This document shows, one piece after another, positions 8,882 to 17,765 of a DNA stretch of 64,000 bases. The stretch spans positions 95,827-159,826 of the forward strand of contig NZ_QTYB01000008.1 of the NCBI RefSeq assembly GCF_003461955.1. Direction: 5' to 3'. Source of the stretch: Ruminococcus sp. AM36-2AA (GTDB lineage Bacteria > Bacillota > Clostridia > Lachnospirales > Lachnospiraceae). The position numbers and the translations under genes are program-made. The notes under the pieces are model-generated. The model saw only the letters and a list, made by a program, of their open reading frames with translations, was not told the origin of the DNA and did no database searches. Numbering within the stretch: the stretch's first letter is position 1; each line of letters begins with the position of its first letter.

Positions 8882-10126
8882 CTACAGGCCTGAATGCATT
8901 CCGGAAAGCCGCAGTTTATAATCATTATACAGAGGATTTCCTGTGCGTACCAGTCGTCCCTGCACTTTTTCCAGCGTACTTCCCTGGGTTTCCTTGAATA
9001 CAAATAATGGATTCAGCTGGATTTCTCCGTTTTTACAGCCCAGAACTTCTGTGATCTCCATGGTTCGTCTGGATTTATCACGCAGTCTGGAAAGATGGAT
9101 GATGATATCCAGTGCGGAGGAAATCTGCTGGCGGATAGCCGGAAGTGGCAGGCCTGCATTTCCCTGCAGCACCATGGTTTCCAGACGACTCAGCATATCT
9201 CTGGTCGAGTTGGCATGGCCCGTGGAAAGGCTTCCGTCATGGCCTGTGTTCATTGCCTGCAGCATATCCAGTGCTTCCGCGCCTCGAACCTCTCCAACAA
9301 TGATCCTCTCCGGTCGCATTCGCAGTGCGGATTTGATAAGATCACGGATGGTTACCTCACCTTTTCCGGAAGTGTTGGCATTTCTTGTTTCCAGACTTAC
9401 GATATTATCAATATTTGCGATCTGAAGCTCCGCAGAGTCCTCGATCGTTATGATACGTTCATCCCGTGGAATGAAATTCGACATGGCGTTGAGAAACGTT
9501 GTTTTTCCAGAGCCTGTACCCCCACTGATAAAGATATTATACTTGGCTCTTACCAGTTTTCCCAGAAAATCCGCTGCTTCCGGTGTAATGGAACCATATT
9601 TCAAAAGCTGGTCTACCGTCATCGGAGTTCTGGAAAACTTTCGGATGGTCACAATGGGGCCCGACAGGGAAAGCGGCGGCAGGACCACGTTTACACGGGA
9701 GCCGTCTGCCAGTCGTGTATCTACGATCGGATTGGCTTCATTGACCTCTTTTCCAACAGACCCTACCATCTTTTGAATGATATTTCTCAGCTCATTTTCG
9801 CTGGCAAATTTTTTGTTCAGAGCTTCCAGTCTTCCTGCACGCTCCACAAAAATGTGGAATGGTCCGTTGATCATGATCTCTGTAATACTGTCATCTGCAA
9901 GGATCTCATCCAGGATTCCCATTCCACGGATGGAACTGAATACCAGACGTACGATCCTGGAGCGCTCCTGAGGGCTTATCCTGTAATTCACCAGCTTATG
10001 GTCTACAATATCCGCAATTCTTCTTCGCAGCTGTTCATCGTTTGCCTTACTCAAAGTCGCCGCATCTGCTATAAGAAAACGCCGGATCTCATTGACAAGA
10101 CGTCCTGTCATCTCTTCTGAAAGCAT
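8882..10126 (-). CDS. tadA: TadA/CpaF-family pilus assembly ATPase
   Basis: Protein of 414 residues of the secretion-ATPase (VirB11/GspE-like) family. Residues 60-150 form the N-terminal domain (ITEIMINGPFHIFVERAG). The Walker A motif is GGTGSGKT at 202-209, the Asp box is TIEDSAELQ near 227-235, Walker B is RIIVGEVRG at 274-282, and the histidine box is GHDGSLSTGHAN at 295-306. It hydrolyses ATP in the cytoplasm to drive pilin polymerisation through TadB/TadC. GAGGTGATATT precedes the ATG. The gene follows the zinc-ribbon/YARHG gene by 23 bp and is therefore the second gene of the operon. Confidence 0.95.
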   Translation of the reverse strand: MLSEEMTGRLVNEIRRFLIADAATLSKANDEQLRRRIADIVDHKLVNYRISPQERSRIVRLVFSSIRGMGILDEILADDSITEIMINGPFHIFVERAGRLEALNKKFASENELRNIIQKMVGSVGKEVNEANPIVDTRLADGSRVNVVLPPLSLSGPIVTIRKFSRTPMTVDQLLKYGSITPEAADFLGKLVRAKYNIFISGGTGSGKTTFLNAMSNFIPRDERIITIEDSAELQIANIDNIVSLETRNANTSGKGEVTIRDLIKSALRMRPERIIVGEVRGAEALDMLQAMNTGHDGSLSTGHANSTRDMLSRLETMVLQGNAGLPLPAIRQQISSALDIIIHLSRLRDKSRRTMEITEVLGCKNGEIQLNPLFVFKETQGSTLEKVQGRLVRTGNPLYNDYKLRLSGMHSGL

Positions 10127-10149
10127 AATATCACCTCATTTTCACCGGA

Positions 10150-11424
10150 TCAGTATGTGTATCCATGTTCCTGTTCTACCTCAAGGATCAACTTGGCGTT
10201 TGCTTTTTCATATTCATTAAAGATCGTATCCTGCATGGCATCGAACTGGTCTGGATCGTATTGCGGTACATACCATGATTTCGCATTGAAATAATCCTGG
10301 AACATCTGGTCTTGGAATCTTCTTCCATGTCTCGCGTAAATCTCATTTCTTGCATACGCCAGCTGGTCTTTGGAAAGGCCTTCCAGCTGATCCCTGGTCA
10401 GATATGCGGAATTGCTCTCCGGAAAAATATAATCTCCTGAGCCTGCAGTTGTTGCCGTTGAAGAAGATCCGGATGTTGTACCTGCTGTAGAGTTCTGAGA
10501 ACTCTGTGTACTGCTGTTTGTGCTTTCTTCCGGCATGGTATATTCCTGTACCGGCGCATTTCGAAGTGCCTCCAGATCTTTATCTGCCTGGTTCTGGGAA
10601 GCAGACTGCTGTGTCTGCTGGGACTGCTGACTTTGTGTATTCGCAGACTGTGTGTTTTTCTGTGTACTTTTTTTTGATGGCTGCACCGTTGACTGTTTTT
10701 TCTGTGCAGATGAGCTCTGGGGTTTCTGCTCATTTGTGATCTGCAGCTCCTGTGCATCTGTTGCAGCTGACGGTGTAGGTGTCGCAATTTTTACACTTTT
10801 CTGTGTACTGCTGTTTTTTGTTGTGGACTGATTGGATGCTGTTGTATTCTGTTTCTCTTCTGTATCAGCTTTTGCTGTTTTGGTGCTGTTCTGTGAGGTT
10901 TCAGCCTTTGGTGCCTGTGTGATATTCACTACAATATCCGAGGCGCTTCCTCCGGAATTTTTTCCGAGGAGAAGAGCAAGTACGACAACTGTTATCACGA
11001 GGATTCCAACTGTACATCCAATACTGATCAGCCATTTTTTCTGATCGCCCTTGTTTCCTCTGTTATCTGGCACTTCCGGCAGTCCGTCATCCCAGATCAG
11101 ATTGTCATCCTGCTGGTTCTGACCGGTGCGCCTGTTGTAAGTCCCATTATAAGTTCCGTTTCCTCTGTTATTATGTGAGCGGTTATAGGTTCCGTTTCCT
11201 CCGTTATTATACGGCTGATCATAAGTTCCGTATGTCCCATTTCCGCCATCATTATAGGTACCCGTTCCACTGTAAGTACCGTTTCTGCGATTACCTCTTC
11301 CATTATATGTATCTTCACTGCCATAGTCATTCTGACCGCCGCCCGTTTCCAGCGGTGCTCCGCAGTTGTCGCAGAATCTGGCTGTTTTATCTTTTATTTC
11401 TGCACCGCATCTTCCGCAATACAT
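10150..11424 (-). CDS. Zinc-ribbon, single-span membrane protein with C-terminal YARHG domain
   Basis: Protein of 424 residues. Cys3, Cys6, Cys18 and Cys21 form a zinc ribbon. Residues 35-100 are repetitive and rich in Asn, Gly, Thr and Tyr (NGTYN units). A membrane helix spans about 131-154. A long Ser/Thr/Gln-rich low-complexity linker follows, and the last 75 residues contain YARNEIYARHG, the signature of the extracellular YARHG domain. Zinc ribbon inside, YARHG outside is a known layout for poorly understood Gram-positive envelope proteins. It is the first gene of the Tad-like operon, so a role in sensing, wall anchoring or assembly of the machine is inferred. GGAAGGAGCGGGAATGT precedes the ATG. 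Confidence 0.88.
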   Translation of the reverse strand: MYCGRCGAEIKDKTARFCDNCGAPLETGGGQNDYGSEDTYNGRGNRRNGTYSGTGTYNDGGNGTYGTYDQPYNNGGNGTYNRSHNNRGNGTYNGTYNRRTGQNQQDDNLIWDDGLPEVPDNRGNKGDQKKWLISIGCTVGILVITVVVLALLLGKNSGGSASDIVVNITQAPKAETSQNSTKTAKADTEEKQNTTASNQSTTKNSSTQKSVKIATPTPSAATDAQELQITNEQKPQSSSAQKKQSTVQPSKKSTQKNTQSANTQSQQSQQTQQSASQNQADKDLEALRNAPVQEYTMPEESTNSSTQSSQNSTAGTTSGSSSTATTAGSGDYIFPESNSAYLTRDQLEGLSKDQLAYARNEIYARHGRRFQDQMFQDYFNAKSWYVPQYDPDQFDAMQDTIFNEYEKANAKLILEVEQEHGYTY

Positions 11425-11520
11425 ACATTCCCGCTCCTTCCTCTGGATTGATATTAGATCTTAATTGTCCAATTTGTTTGAATTTATCTGGTATTGCGAT
11501 AAATCTTTTCTTTTCCAAAA

Positions 11521-11549
11521 ATTTTATTACATTTACACAATTCTTTCAA
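11521..11549 (-). promoter_or_regulatory. Sigma-A-type promoter of the YARHG/Tad operon
   Basis: On the minus strand TTGAAA (11544-11549) and TAAAAT (11521-11526) are separated by 17 bases, about 95 bases before the start codon of the zinc-ribbon/YARHG gene. The stretch between the upstream metallohydrolase gene and this promoter contains no convincing terminator, so read-through is also possible. Confidence 0.6.
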
Positions 11550-11585
11550 TATGTGACACCTAGTGTGCCCCCTTTTTTTTACAGA

Positions 11586-12914
11586 TCAGATATCTTTATA
11601 ATATGATGGTGAAATTACATCGTACTCTCTGCAGGAACATCCATTTTCATAACTGTCGCAGCAGTCACAGTTGGAACAGTACATATGAGCATCATTAATA
11701 TAAAACAGGCCGCCATACTGCATGGAAGTTCTCTGGTTCTTGGATTTCTTCTTGCTGTTATCGTAGTACGCCCCGTTGGGGATCATCATGTTTTCCGGGG
11801 AAAAACCGCTGAAATCGAAGAAATGAGATTCTGTTCCATGATGAGGTACCTTGATGCACCAGTAATGTTCGTGAAGCTGGATCTTTCCGTCATAATTCTC
11901 TGCGATCATCTTCATATACTGTGGCTGTACATCTCCGGTGAACAGAAGGTTCAGTTCGCCGTCAATGGTGTTCTGGAATGCCAGGCTGATCTTGTGGCGG
12001 AACTGTCGCAGGGAATGGCCCTGTTTTTCCGCACTCTCCAGAAGTGCCTGAAATTCTTCTGTTGCCTGTAATTCACGAAATTTCTTTTCCAGTTTTTCCG
12101 GGTTGAGACGACGTACTCTCTCTTTTTCGGTTTCTTCCGGATCTTCTGCTGTATCTTCTATTGCTGCGCCTGCATCTTCATTTGCAAGCACCAGTTTTTC
12201 CTGTGTATATTCTTCGTTTTCCCCGCTGTACTCTCTCGGGTCTTTCAAAGAGCTCTCTGGCCCATCTGTATCTTCTGGCACAGACAGCGGCTCCGATTTC
12301 TCCTCTGCTTCCAGTGTCTCCTCTGTCATGGACAGAAACAGCTCTCTTACTTCCTCCGCAATGTTCACAAGCTCTGTCATTGCATTTTCGTGATTCTCGA
12401 TCAGAGAATTAAATACCTCCTCTGTCTCCCGGCTGACTTCACTGACATCCGGCCAGAGTGCTGTATATTTTCCTTCAAATTCTGAACCTCTGGATAAAAG
12501 ATCGATCTTTACCTTTCTGGCACAAAGGGCTTCTGCCAGGGCAAAAAGGCTGACACGTCTTCCCGGAAGGCTGGCTTTTTTTGTCACATCCGCAAGGAGC
12601 AGAAGTGCCAGTGTGTATTTCATTTCCGGACCGGAAAACACATCCGGAAGATAGATTTTTTCAAATTCGTAGGCATCTCTTCGATAACGCATCATATAAA
12701 GAAGTCCGGAAACATGATCTGGATGAAAATGTGTCAGAAGCAGATTTTTTTTGCGGATGGTGGTAAGATCTGAAATGATCACGTCAAAGACTTCTCTTCG
12801 CGGCCGTCCCTCGATCTTGCTGTTGGCTGCCCCGAAATCCACAAGCAGGCTGCTTTTTCTGTCACGAATGCAGAAACAGTCCCCGAATCCTACATTGTAC
12901 ATTCGTATTCTCAT
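11586..12914 (-). CDS. Metallo-beta-lactamase-fold hydrolase with acidic insert and Cys-rich tail
   Basis: Protein of 442 residues. The zinc motif THFHPDHVSG lies at 61-70, LLFTGD near 320 and KVPHHGTES near 350. These fit the ComEC/Rec2-like branch of metallo-beta-lactamase-fold hydrolases, some of which act on nucleic acids or nucleotides. Unlike ComEC there are no membrane helices. Between the two zinc motifs is a long Glu-rich insert (about 180-300). The last 31 residues hold six cysteines within 16 positions (413-428), which could bind a further metal. It lies upstream of the Tad-like operon with a 161-bp gap that contains a promoter. AGAGGAAAAATAA precedes the ATG. Substrate unknown. 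Confidence 0.8.
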   Translation of the reverse strand: MRIRMYNVGFGDCFCIRDRKSSLLVDFGAANSKIEGRPRREVFDVIISDLTTIRKKNLLLTHFHPDHVSGLLYMMRYRRDAYEFEKIYLPDVFSGPEMKYTLALLLLADVTKKASLPGRRVSLFALAEALCARKVKIDLLSRGSEFEGKYTALWPDVSEVSRETEEVFNSLIENHENAMTELVNIAEEVRELFLSMTEETLEAEEKSEPLSVPEDTDGPESSLKDPREYSGENEEYTQEKLVLANEDAGAAIEDTAEDPEETEKERVRRLNPEKLEKKFRELQATEEFQALLESAEKQGHSLRQFRHKISLAFQNTIDGELNLLFTGDVQPQYMKMIAENYDGKIQLHEHYWCIKVPHHGTESHFFDFSGFSPENMMIPNGAYYDNSKKKSKNQRTSMQYGGLFYINDAHMYCSNCDCCDSYENGCSCREYDVISPSYYKDI

Positions 12915-12975
12915 TTATTTTTCCTCTGGTTTCTTATTCAGCTGTCTTTTTTTCTTCTGTTCCTGTCATTATTTC

Positions 12976-13470
12976 TCAGAACCAGATCTGCATATCATAC
13001 CAGGTTGCTCCACCATGGCAGGAATCTGCAACTCCCAGTTTCTTCATTCCATGACTCTCATAAAATGGGATCATATGTTCCTTGCAGGTAAGGATCAGAG
13101 CTTTTTTTCCACGTTCTTTCGCAAGATCCTTGAAGTATTCCACAAGTTCTCCTGCAATCCCCTGATGACGGTATTCCGGGATCACATTCAGCCCGAATAC
13201 GGTCTGGATCTCTCCGTCTTTTTTGTGAAGGGTGATATCATGATAAAACTCATCCGGAAGTACCGGTTTATCTGTAGTTCCTCCGTTGATAAATCCTACA
13301 ATCTGATCGTCCTTTACTGCTACTACAAAATTCTCCGGGAATGCTCCCATACGGTTCACAACGTCCTCATGACTTGCTGCCTCCGCAGGCGGGAAACAGA
13401 TTGCCTCGATTTCTGCCAGACGGTCTGCCTCCTTTGGATCTGCAAGTCTGATCTGTAAATTTTCTGCCAT
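12976..13470 (-). CDS. GNAT-family N-acetyltransferase
   Basis: Protein of 164 residues with the GNAT acetyl-CoA-binding core: FGLNVIPEYRHQGIAGELV holds the beta4 strand and the R/Q-x-x-G-x-G/A loop, and KKALILTCKEHMIPFYESHG the second half. The spacing resembles arylalkylamine acetyltransferase-like members, but the acceptor cannot be deduced. GAGGAG lies about eleven bases before the ATG. It ends about 60 bases before the metallohydrolase start on the same strand. Confidence 0.85.
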   Translation of the reverse strand: MAENLQIRLADPKEADRLAEIEAICFPPAEAASHEDVVNRMGAFPENFVVAVKDDQIVGFINGGTTDKPVLPDEFYHDITLHKKDGEIQTVFGLNVIPEYRHQGIAGELVEYFKDLAKERGKKALILTCKEHMIPFYESHGMKKLGVADSCHGGATWYDMQIWF

Positions 13471-13570
13471 TTTTTGTGGTCTCCTCTATATTATTTATTC
13501 CGTTTTCATCCGGTTTTGATTCTTTTTTAATTATATCGGGTGAGGGAAACTGCGTCAACGTGTAACATAC

Positions 13571-13604
13571 AAAAAAGCCCTCAGTATTCGCACTACTGAG
13601 GGCT
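13571..13604 (-). terminator. Rho-independent terminator of the first ABC operon
   Basis: A perfect 11-bp stem (13576-13586 with 13594-13604) around a 7-base loop is followed, on the minus strand, by six T. It lies 27 bases past the stop of the last ATPase gene. Confidence 0.9.
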
Positions 13605-13630
13605 TCATTCTTTCGTCTTTGTATGCGGCA

Positions 13631-14392
13631 TCACAGCACTGACTCGATCAGCCGCTTCGTATACTCCGTCTTCGGATTTTCAATGATCTCTTCCGGTGTT
13701 CCTTCTTCTTCCACATGTCCGTCATGCATCACGATCACCCGGTCGCAGAACATCTGGACAAGGGCCAGGTCATGGCAGATAAAAAGAAAGGACAGCTGGT
13801 TTTCTTTTTTAAGCTTCATGAGAAGCTCCATGATCTGTTTCTGTACCGTCACATCCAGGGCACTGGTTGCCTCATCACAGATCAGAACTTTGGGTTCTAC
13901 AGCCAGGGCTCTGGCAATGGCCGCTCTCTGGCACTCCCCTCCGCTGACCTGATGAGGATAACGGTCTGCATATTCCGGAGTCAGGCCGCAGGTAAGAAGA
14001 AGTTTTTCCACACGGTTCCTGGTTTCCTTCTTACTTATCCCCATATTCCGGAGACTTTCCCCGATTCCGTCCCCAATGGTGCACCTGGGATCAAAGGATC
14101 CTGCCGGTGTCTGAAATACCATCTGAAGTTCCCGGTAAGTTTCCCGGAGAGCTTTTCCCTTCGCATGTGTGATATCTTTTCCCAGGAAAAAAATCTTTCC
14201 ATCTGTAATATCCGTCAGATGCGTGATCATTTTTGCCACTGTACTTTTTCCGGAACCGGATTCGCCCACGATACCAAGAACTTCTCCCGCGTTCAGAAAA
14301 AAGCTCACATCTTCCACAGCCGTGAAGGATTTTTTCCCGGATAAAAATGTCTTTTTCAGATTCTGCACTTCCAGGATTTTTTCTGCCATCAT
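13631..14392 (-). CDS. ABC importer ATPase, OppF/DppF/NikE type
   Basis: Protein of about 253 residues with Walker A GESGSGKST, signature VSGGECQRAAIARA, Walker B VLICDEATSALD and the switch histidine in FICHD. It is the second ATPase of importer 1 and would form a heterodimer with the product of the gene upstream. The start overlaps that gene's stop (ATGATGA); either ATG 14392 or 14389 could be used, with GGAGG just before them, so the two ATPases are translationally coupled. The usual C-terminal oligopeptide-transporter extension is short. Confidence 0.9.
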   Translation of the reverse strand: MMAEKILEVQNLKKTFLSGKKSFTAVEDVSFFLNAGEVLGIVGESGSGKSTVAKMITHLTDITDGKIFFLGKDITHAKGKALRETYRELQMVFQTPAGSFDPRCTIGDGIGESLRNMGISKKETRNRVEKLLLTCGLTPEYADRYPHQVSGGECQRAAIARALAVEPKVLICDEATSALDVTVQKQIMELLMKLKKENQLSFLFICHDLALVQMFCDRVIVMHDGHVEEEGTPEEIIENPKTEYTKRLIESVL

Positions 14393-15192
14393 CTGCCTCC
14401 ATTTCCGGTGCCTGCACGTTTCAGGCGAAGTACCGAACGCATAAGTTCTTTTGTATAAGGATCTGTCGGAGCTGTCAGGACCTGAGCTGTTTTTCCATAT
14501 TCTCTCACTTCTCCGTTTTTCAGTACCAGAACCTGATCTGCCATTTTTTCTACTACGCCGATGTTGTGTGTGACAACGACCATGGCTGTTTCATACTCCC
14601 GGCGCATCAGCAGCATTTCCTCAACCACCTGTTTCTGTACTGTTACATCCAACGCGCTGGTAGGCTCATCTGCCAGAAGAAGTGATGGATTCTGCAGCAT
14701 GGAAATGCAGATTCCCACCCGCTGGTTCATACCACCGGACAGTTCAAAAGGATAGCTCTTTAAAACACGCCCTCCATCTTTGAGCCCGATCTTCGCCATC
14801 ATTTCCAACGCACGTCTGTCGCATTCATGGCGGCTGATCTTTTCGTGTTCACGGAGACTTTCATAAATCTGGTCACCTACGGTACGGATGGGGCAAAGAG
14901 CTGCTCCTGAATCCTGAAAGATCATGGCGATCTCCGGTCCCAGAAGTGTGCGGAGTTCTTTTTCCTGCATATCCACTACATTTTTTCCTTTGTACCAGAT
15001 ATCTCCTTCTGTCACCATGCCTTCGTTTCCCAGAAGTCCCATGACTGCCTTGATGATGGTGCTTTTTCCGCTTCCGGACTCTCCTACCACTCCCAGGATC
15101 TCTCCCCTGTTCAGTTCCAGATTTATATCCTGTACAACGTTTTCTCCATTATAGCAGATCGTTACATGTTCAAATTTCAACAATGGTTCCAT
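14389..15192 (-). CDS. ABC importer ATPase, OppD/DppD/NikD type
   Basis: Protein of 267 residues. Walker A is GESGSGKST, the signature LSGGMNQRVGICISM, Walker B LLLADEPTSALD and the switch region VVTHN. An open frame extends 13 codons further upstream, but ATG 15192 has GAGGAGTTAAG in front and starts directly at the domain (EPLLKFEHVTI). It powers importer 1 together with the OppF-type ATPase downstream. About 100 bases separate it from the binding-protein gene. Confidence 0.9.
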   Translation of the reverse strand: MEPLLKFEHVTICYNGENVVQDINLELNRGEILGVVGESGSGKSTIIKAVMGLLGNEGMVTEGDIWYKGKNVVDMQEKELRTLLGPEIAMIFQDSGAALCPIRTVGDQIYESLREHEKISRHECDRRALEMMAKIGLKDGGRVLKSYPFELSGGMNQRVGICISMLQNPSLLLADEPTSALDVTVQKQVVEEMLLMRREYETAMVVVTHNIGVVEKMADQVLVLKNGEVREYGKTAQVLTAPTDPYTKELMRSVLRLKRAGTGNGGR

Positions 15193-15292
15193 CTTAACTC
15201 CTCGTTTTTTCCCGACAGATACCGCAGACATTTATATTACATTCTGCTGTACATTTATCTTCGTTTGGGCTCACATTCTTCTGTCCCTGTCA

Positions 15293-16849
15293 TTATTTCA
15301 CTTCCAGATCCGCCGTGATCTCATAATAATCGCAGGGATGCGCAGCCAGCCCTGACACATTTGCCTTCGATACAAGCCCCATATTCAGATGGGAAACAAA
15401 GAAATACGCATCATCATCCAGGATCGTCTGCTGTGCTTCAATGGCAAGTTTACTTCTCTCATCAGTATCAAAAGTCTCATGCATCTTCGTTACGATATCA
15501 TCCAGCGCAGCATTGCTGTATTTACCATAATTCTTGGCAGCGTCAGATACAACCGTACTTGTGAAAAAATACTCCGGATCACCGGTAGGTGCCGTTGTAA
15601 GAGAACTTACATATACGTCAAAATCACCGTTCTTCGCATAAGTTGCATGATCTGCTGTATTGTTTACATTTACCTCAATTCCAATGTCCTTTAAAGTGGA
15701 CTGTGCATATTCGGCAAGCTTCGGCTGCTCCAGACGTGTAGGATAGGTCAGCCATGTAATAGAAAGTTTTTTTCCATCCTTATCTACATATCCGTCACCA
15801 TCTGTATCCTTCCATCCGGATTCTTCCAGAAGTTTTTTTGCCTCTTCCGGATCATAAGACGGTGCCTTCACTGCATCATTTCCATAAGAAAAACTGCCCG
15901 GGAAAGCACCCACTGCCGGAACGCCCCGTTCCTGCATGATCACGCTGCAAAATCCCTCTTTATCGATTCCCATCTCAATGGCTTTTCTCACATTCTGATC
16001 CTGCATCAGCTCTGATTCCATGTTAAACTGTCCGAAGAAACAGCGGCTTGTTGCCACGGAGCTGATCTGATAATCCGGATTTCCGTCAAACAGGGCATAA
16101 TTATCGTACTGAAGCCCGTAAGTTCCCTGTATATCTCCTGTCTGCAATGCTGCTGTCAGAGCACTTCCGTCTGAGAAAGATTTTACGATCACGTTATCTA
16201 CCTTTACATCTCCGCCCCAGTAATCATCATTTTTTACCAGTTTGATCTCCGTCGGAGATACTTCCGTTGCAACATAGGGGCCTGTTCCTGCCACATTTGC
16301 AGAACCACCTTCTCCCTGTACGCCATAATCCATGTCAATAATGGCACCATACGGATCCCCCAGATAATTGATCAGTGCCGGACATGGTTCGGAAGTATGG
16401 ATCGTTACCGTCATTCCATCCGCTTCGATCTTATCGATCTTCATATCGTAAGGTGCACGGTCATGGTTTGCGATCAGATCATCCAGGCATTCTTTTACCG
16501 CTTCTCCATCCATGGTTCTTCCGCTGGAAAATTTCACACCATCACGAAGGGTGATCTTTACTGTATTATCGTCTGTAAATTCATAGTCTGTAGCAAGCCA
16601 CGGCTCTACCTCCATGTTGTCATTGTACTTAAACAGTGTTTCTCCTACGCCATAACGAAGACAGCTCCATCCGGAATAATTGTCGTGAGGGTTTAATCCT
16701 GCATCTCCCATTTCTTCACTATATCCGGTAGTTCCGTAAACAAAGGTAGTTCCTTCACTCTTTTCTTTGCTTTTTGCTGCTGCCGAAACTCCTGTCATGC
16801 TCATGACCATTGCCGCTGCAAGCACTGCTGCCAGAATCTTTTTCTTCAT
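15293..16849 (-). CDS. Extracellular solute-binding protein, family 5 (peptide/nickel type)
   Basis: Protein of 518 residues, SBP_bac_5 (DppA/OppA/NikA) family. A Sec signal peptide is clear (residues 1-28), but no lipobox cysteine exists: the place where many relatives read TGC or TAC has TGVSAAA. The mature protein begins with FVYGTTGYSEEMGDAGLNPH, and NPHDNYSGWSCLRYGVGE resembles the NikA subgroup. The ligand cannot be read from sequence; peptide, nickel chelate or opine-like metallophore are all possible. ATG 16849 is chosen over an upstream in-frame start because GGAGATT precedes it. Confidence 0.88.
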   Translation of the reverse strand: MKKKILAAVLAAAMVMSMTGVSAAAKSKEKSEGTTFVYGTTGYSEEMGDAGLNPHDNYSGWSCLRYGVGETLFKYNDNMEVEPWLATDYEFTDDNTVKITLRDGVKFSSGRTMDGEAVKECLDDLIANHDRAPYDMKIDKIEADGMTVTIHTSEPCPALINYLGDPYGAIIDMDYGVQGEGGSANVAGTGPYVATEVSPTEIKLVKNDDYWGGDVKVDNVIVKSFSDGSALTAALQTGDIQGTYGLQYDNYALFDGNPDYQISSVATSRCFFGQFNMESELMQDQNVRKAIEMGIDKEGFCSVIMQERGVPAVGAFPGSFSYGNDAVKAPSYDPEEAKKLLEESGWKDTDGDGYVDKDGKKLSITWLTYPTRLEQPKLAEYAQSTLKDIGIEVNVNNTADHATYAKNGDFDVYVSSLTTAPTGDPEYFFTSTVVSDAAKNYGKYSNAALDDIVTKMHETFDTDERSKLAIEAQQTILDDDAYFFVSHLNMGLVSKANVSGLAAHPCDYYEITADLEVK

Positions 16850-16895
16850 AATCTCCGCTCTCACTTTCTCTGTTATGCTTATTTATAAGTGCCTG

Positions 16896-17765
16896 TTATC
16901 CTCTTCTCCTGTTTCGTTCCTTCGGATCCATATAATCACGGATCGTATCTCCCAGAAGATTAAAGATCATTACTGTAACAAAAATCGCCAGTCCCGGCGC
17001 AAGTACCATCCACGGTGAAATCTGCAGCATACTTCTTCCATCGTTGATCATACTTCCCCATTCTGCCATTGGAGGCTTTACCCCAAGCCCGAGAAAGGAA
17101 AGTCCTGCCAGCTCCATCATCATGGTTCCAATATCAAGAACTGACGTAACAAGTATGGGGCCTGCAATATTTGGAAGGATATGTTTGAGCAGAAGCTTTC
17201 CTGTACTGCTCCCGGAAAGCTTTGCCGCCATAAGATATGCAGAGTCCTTCTGAGTCAGAGTAAGCCCTCTGGCAAGTCTTGCAAACTTCGGCCAGCTGAT
17301 CACTGCCAGGGCAATGATCGCATTCTGGATACCGCCTCCCAGAACACCTGCTACTGCCAGGGCAAATACCAGTCCCGGAAAAGCCAGGAACAGATCGGAG
17401 ATACGCATCAGAACAGTATCGGCTTTGCCGCCCTTCCAGCCACAGAAAATACCAATAGCCGTTCCCACCACAGTGATCACTGCAACTAGGAGCAGCGTTG
17501 CATAAATACTGGTCGTACTTCCTATGATCACACGGGAAAGCATATCTCTTCCATAACGGTCTGTCCCGAGCAGATGCTCCGGTCCCGGCGGTTTCTGGGC
17601 AAGTGCCAGATCCTGGGCATAAGGATCATAAGGGCAGAGATATTTTGCAAATGCCGCTACAAACAGAAGCAATGCTGTAAGCACAAGAAAAAAGACAAGC
17701 TTTGCTTTTGTATGATTTTTCCGGATCTTCTGCTTCCGGACTGTGATATTATTTTTTCCACTCAT
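16896..17765 (-). CDS. ABC importer permease, DppC/NikC type
   Basis: Protein of 289 residues with a basic N-terminus (KNNITVRKQKIRKNHTKAK), a first membrane helix, the conserved HLLGTDRYGRDMLSRVI segment of DppC/NikC proteins, and a BPD_transp_1 domain whose coupling helix includes SAYLMAAKLSGSSTGKLL. Six membrane segments in all. Its start overlaps the stop of the partner permease by four bases. It forms the membrane channel of importer 1. Confidence 0.9.
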   Translation of the reverse strand: MSGKNNITVRKQKIRKNHTKAKLVFFLVLTALLLFVAAFAKYLCPYDPYAQDLALAQKPPGPEHLLGTDRYGRDMLSRVIIGSTTSIYATLLLVAVITVVGTAIGIFCGWKGGKADTVLMRISDLFLAFPGLVFALAVAGVLGGGIQNAIIALAVISWPKFARLARGLTLTQKDSAYLMAAKLSGSSTGKLLLKHILPNIAGPILVTSVLDIGTMMMELAGLSFLGLGVKPPMAEWGSMINDGRSMLQISPWMVLAPGLAIFVTVMIFNLLGDTIRDYMDPKERNRRRG

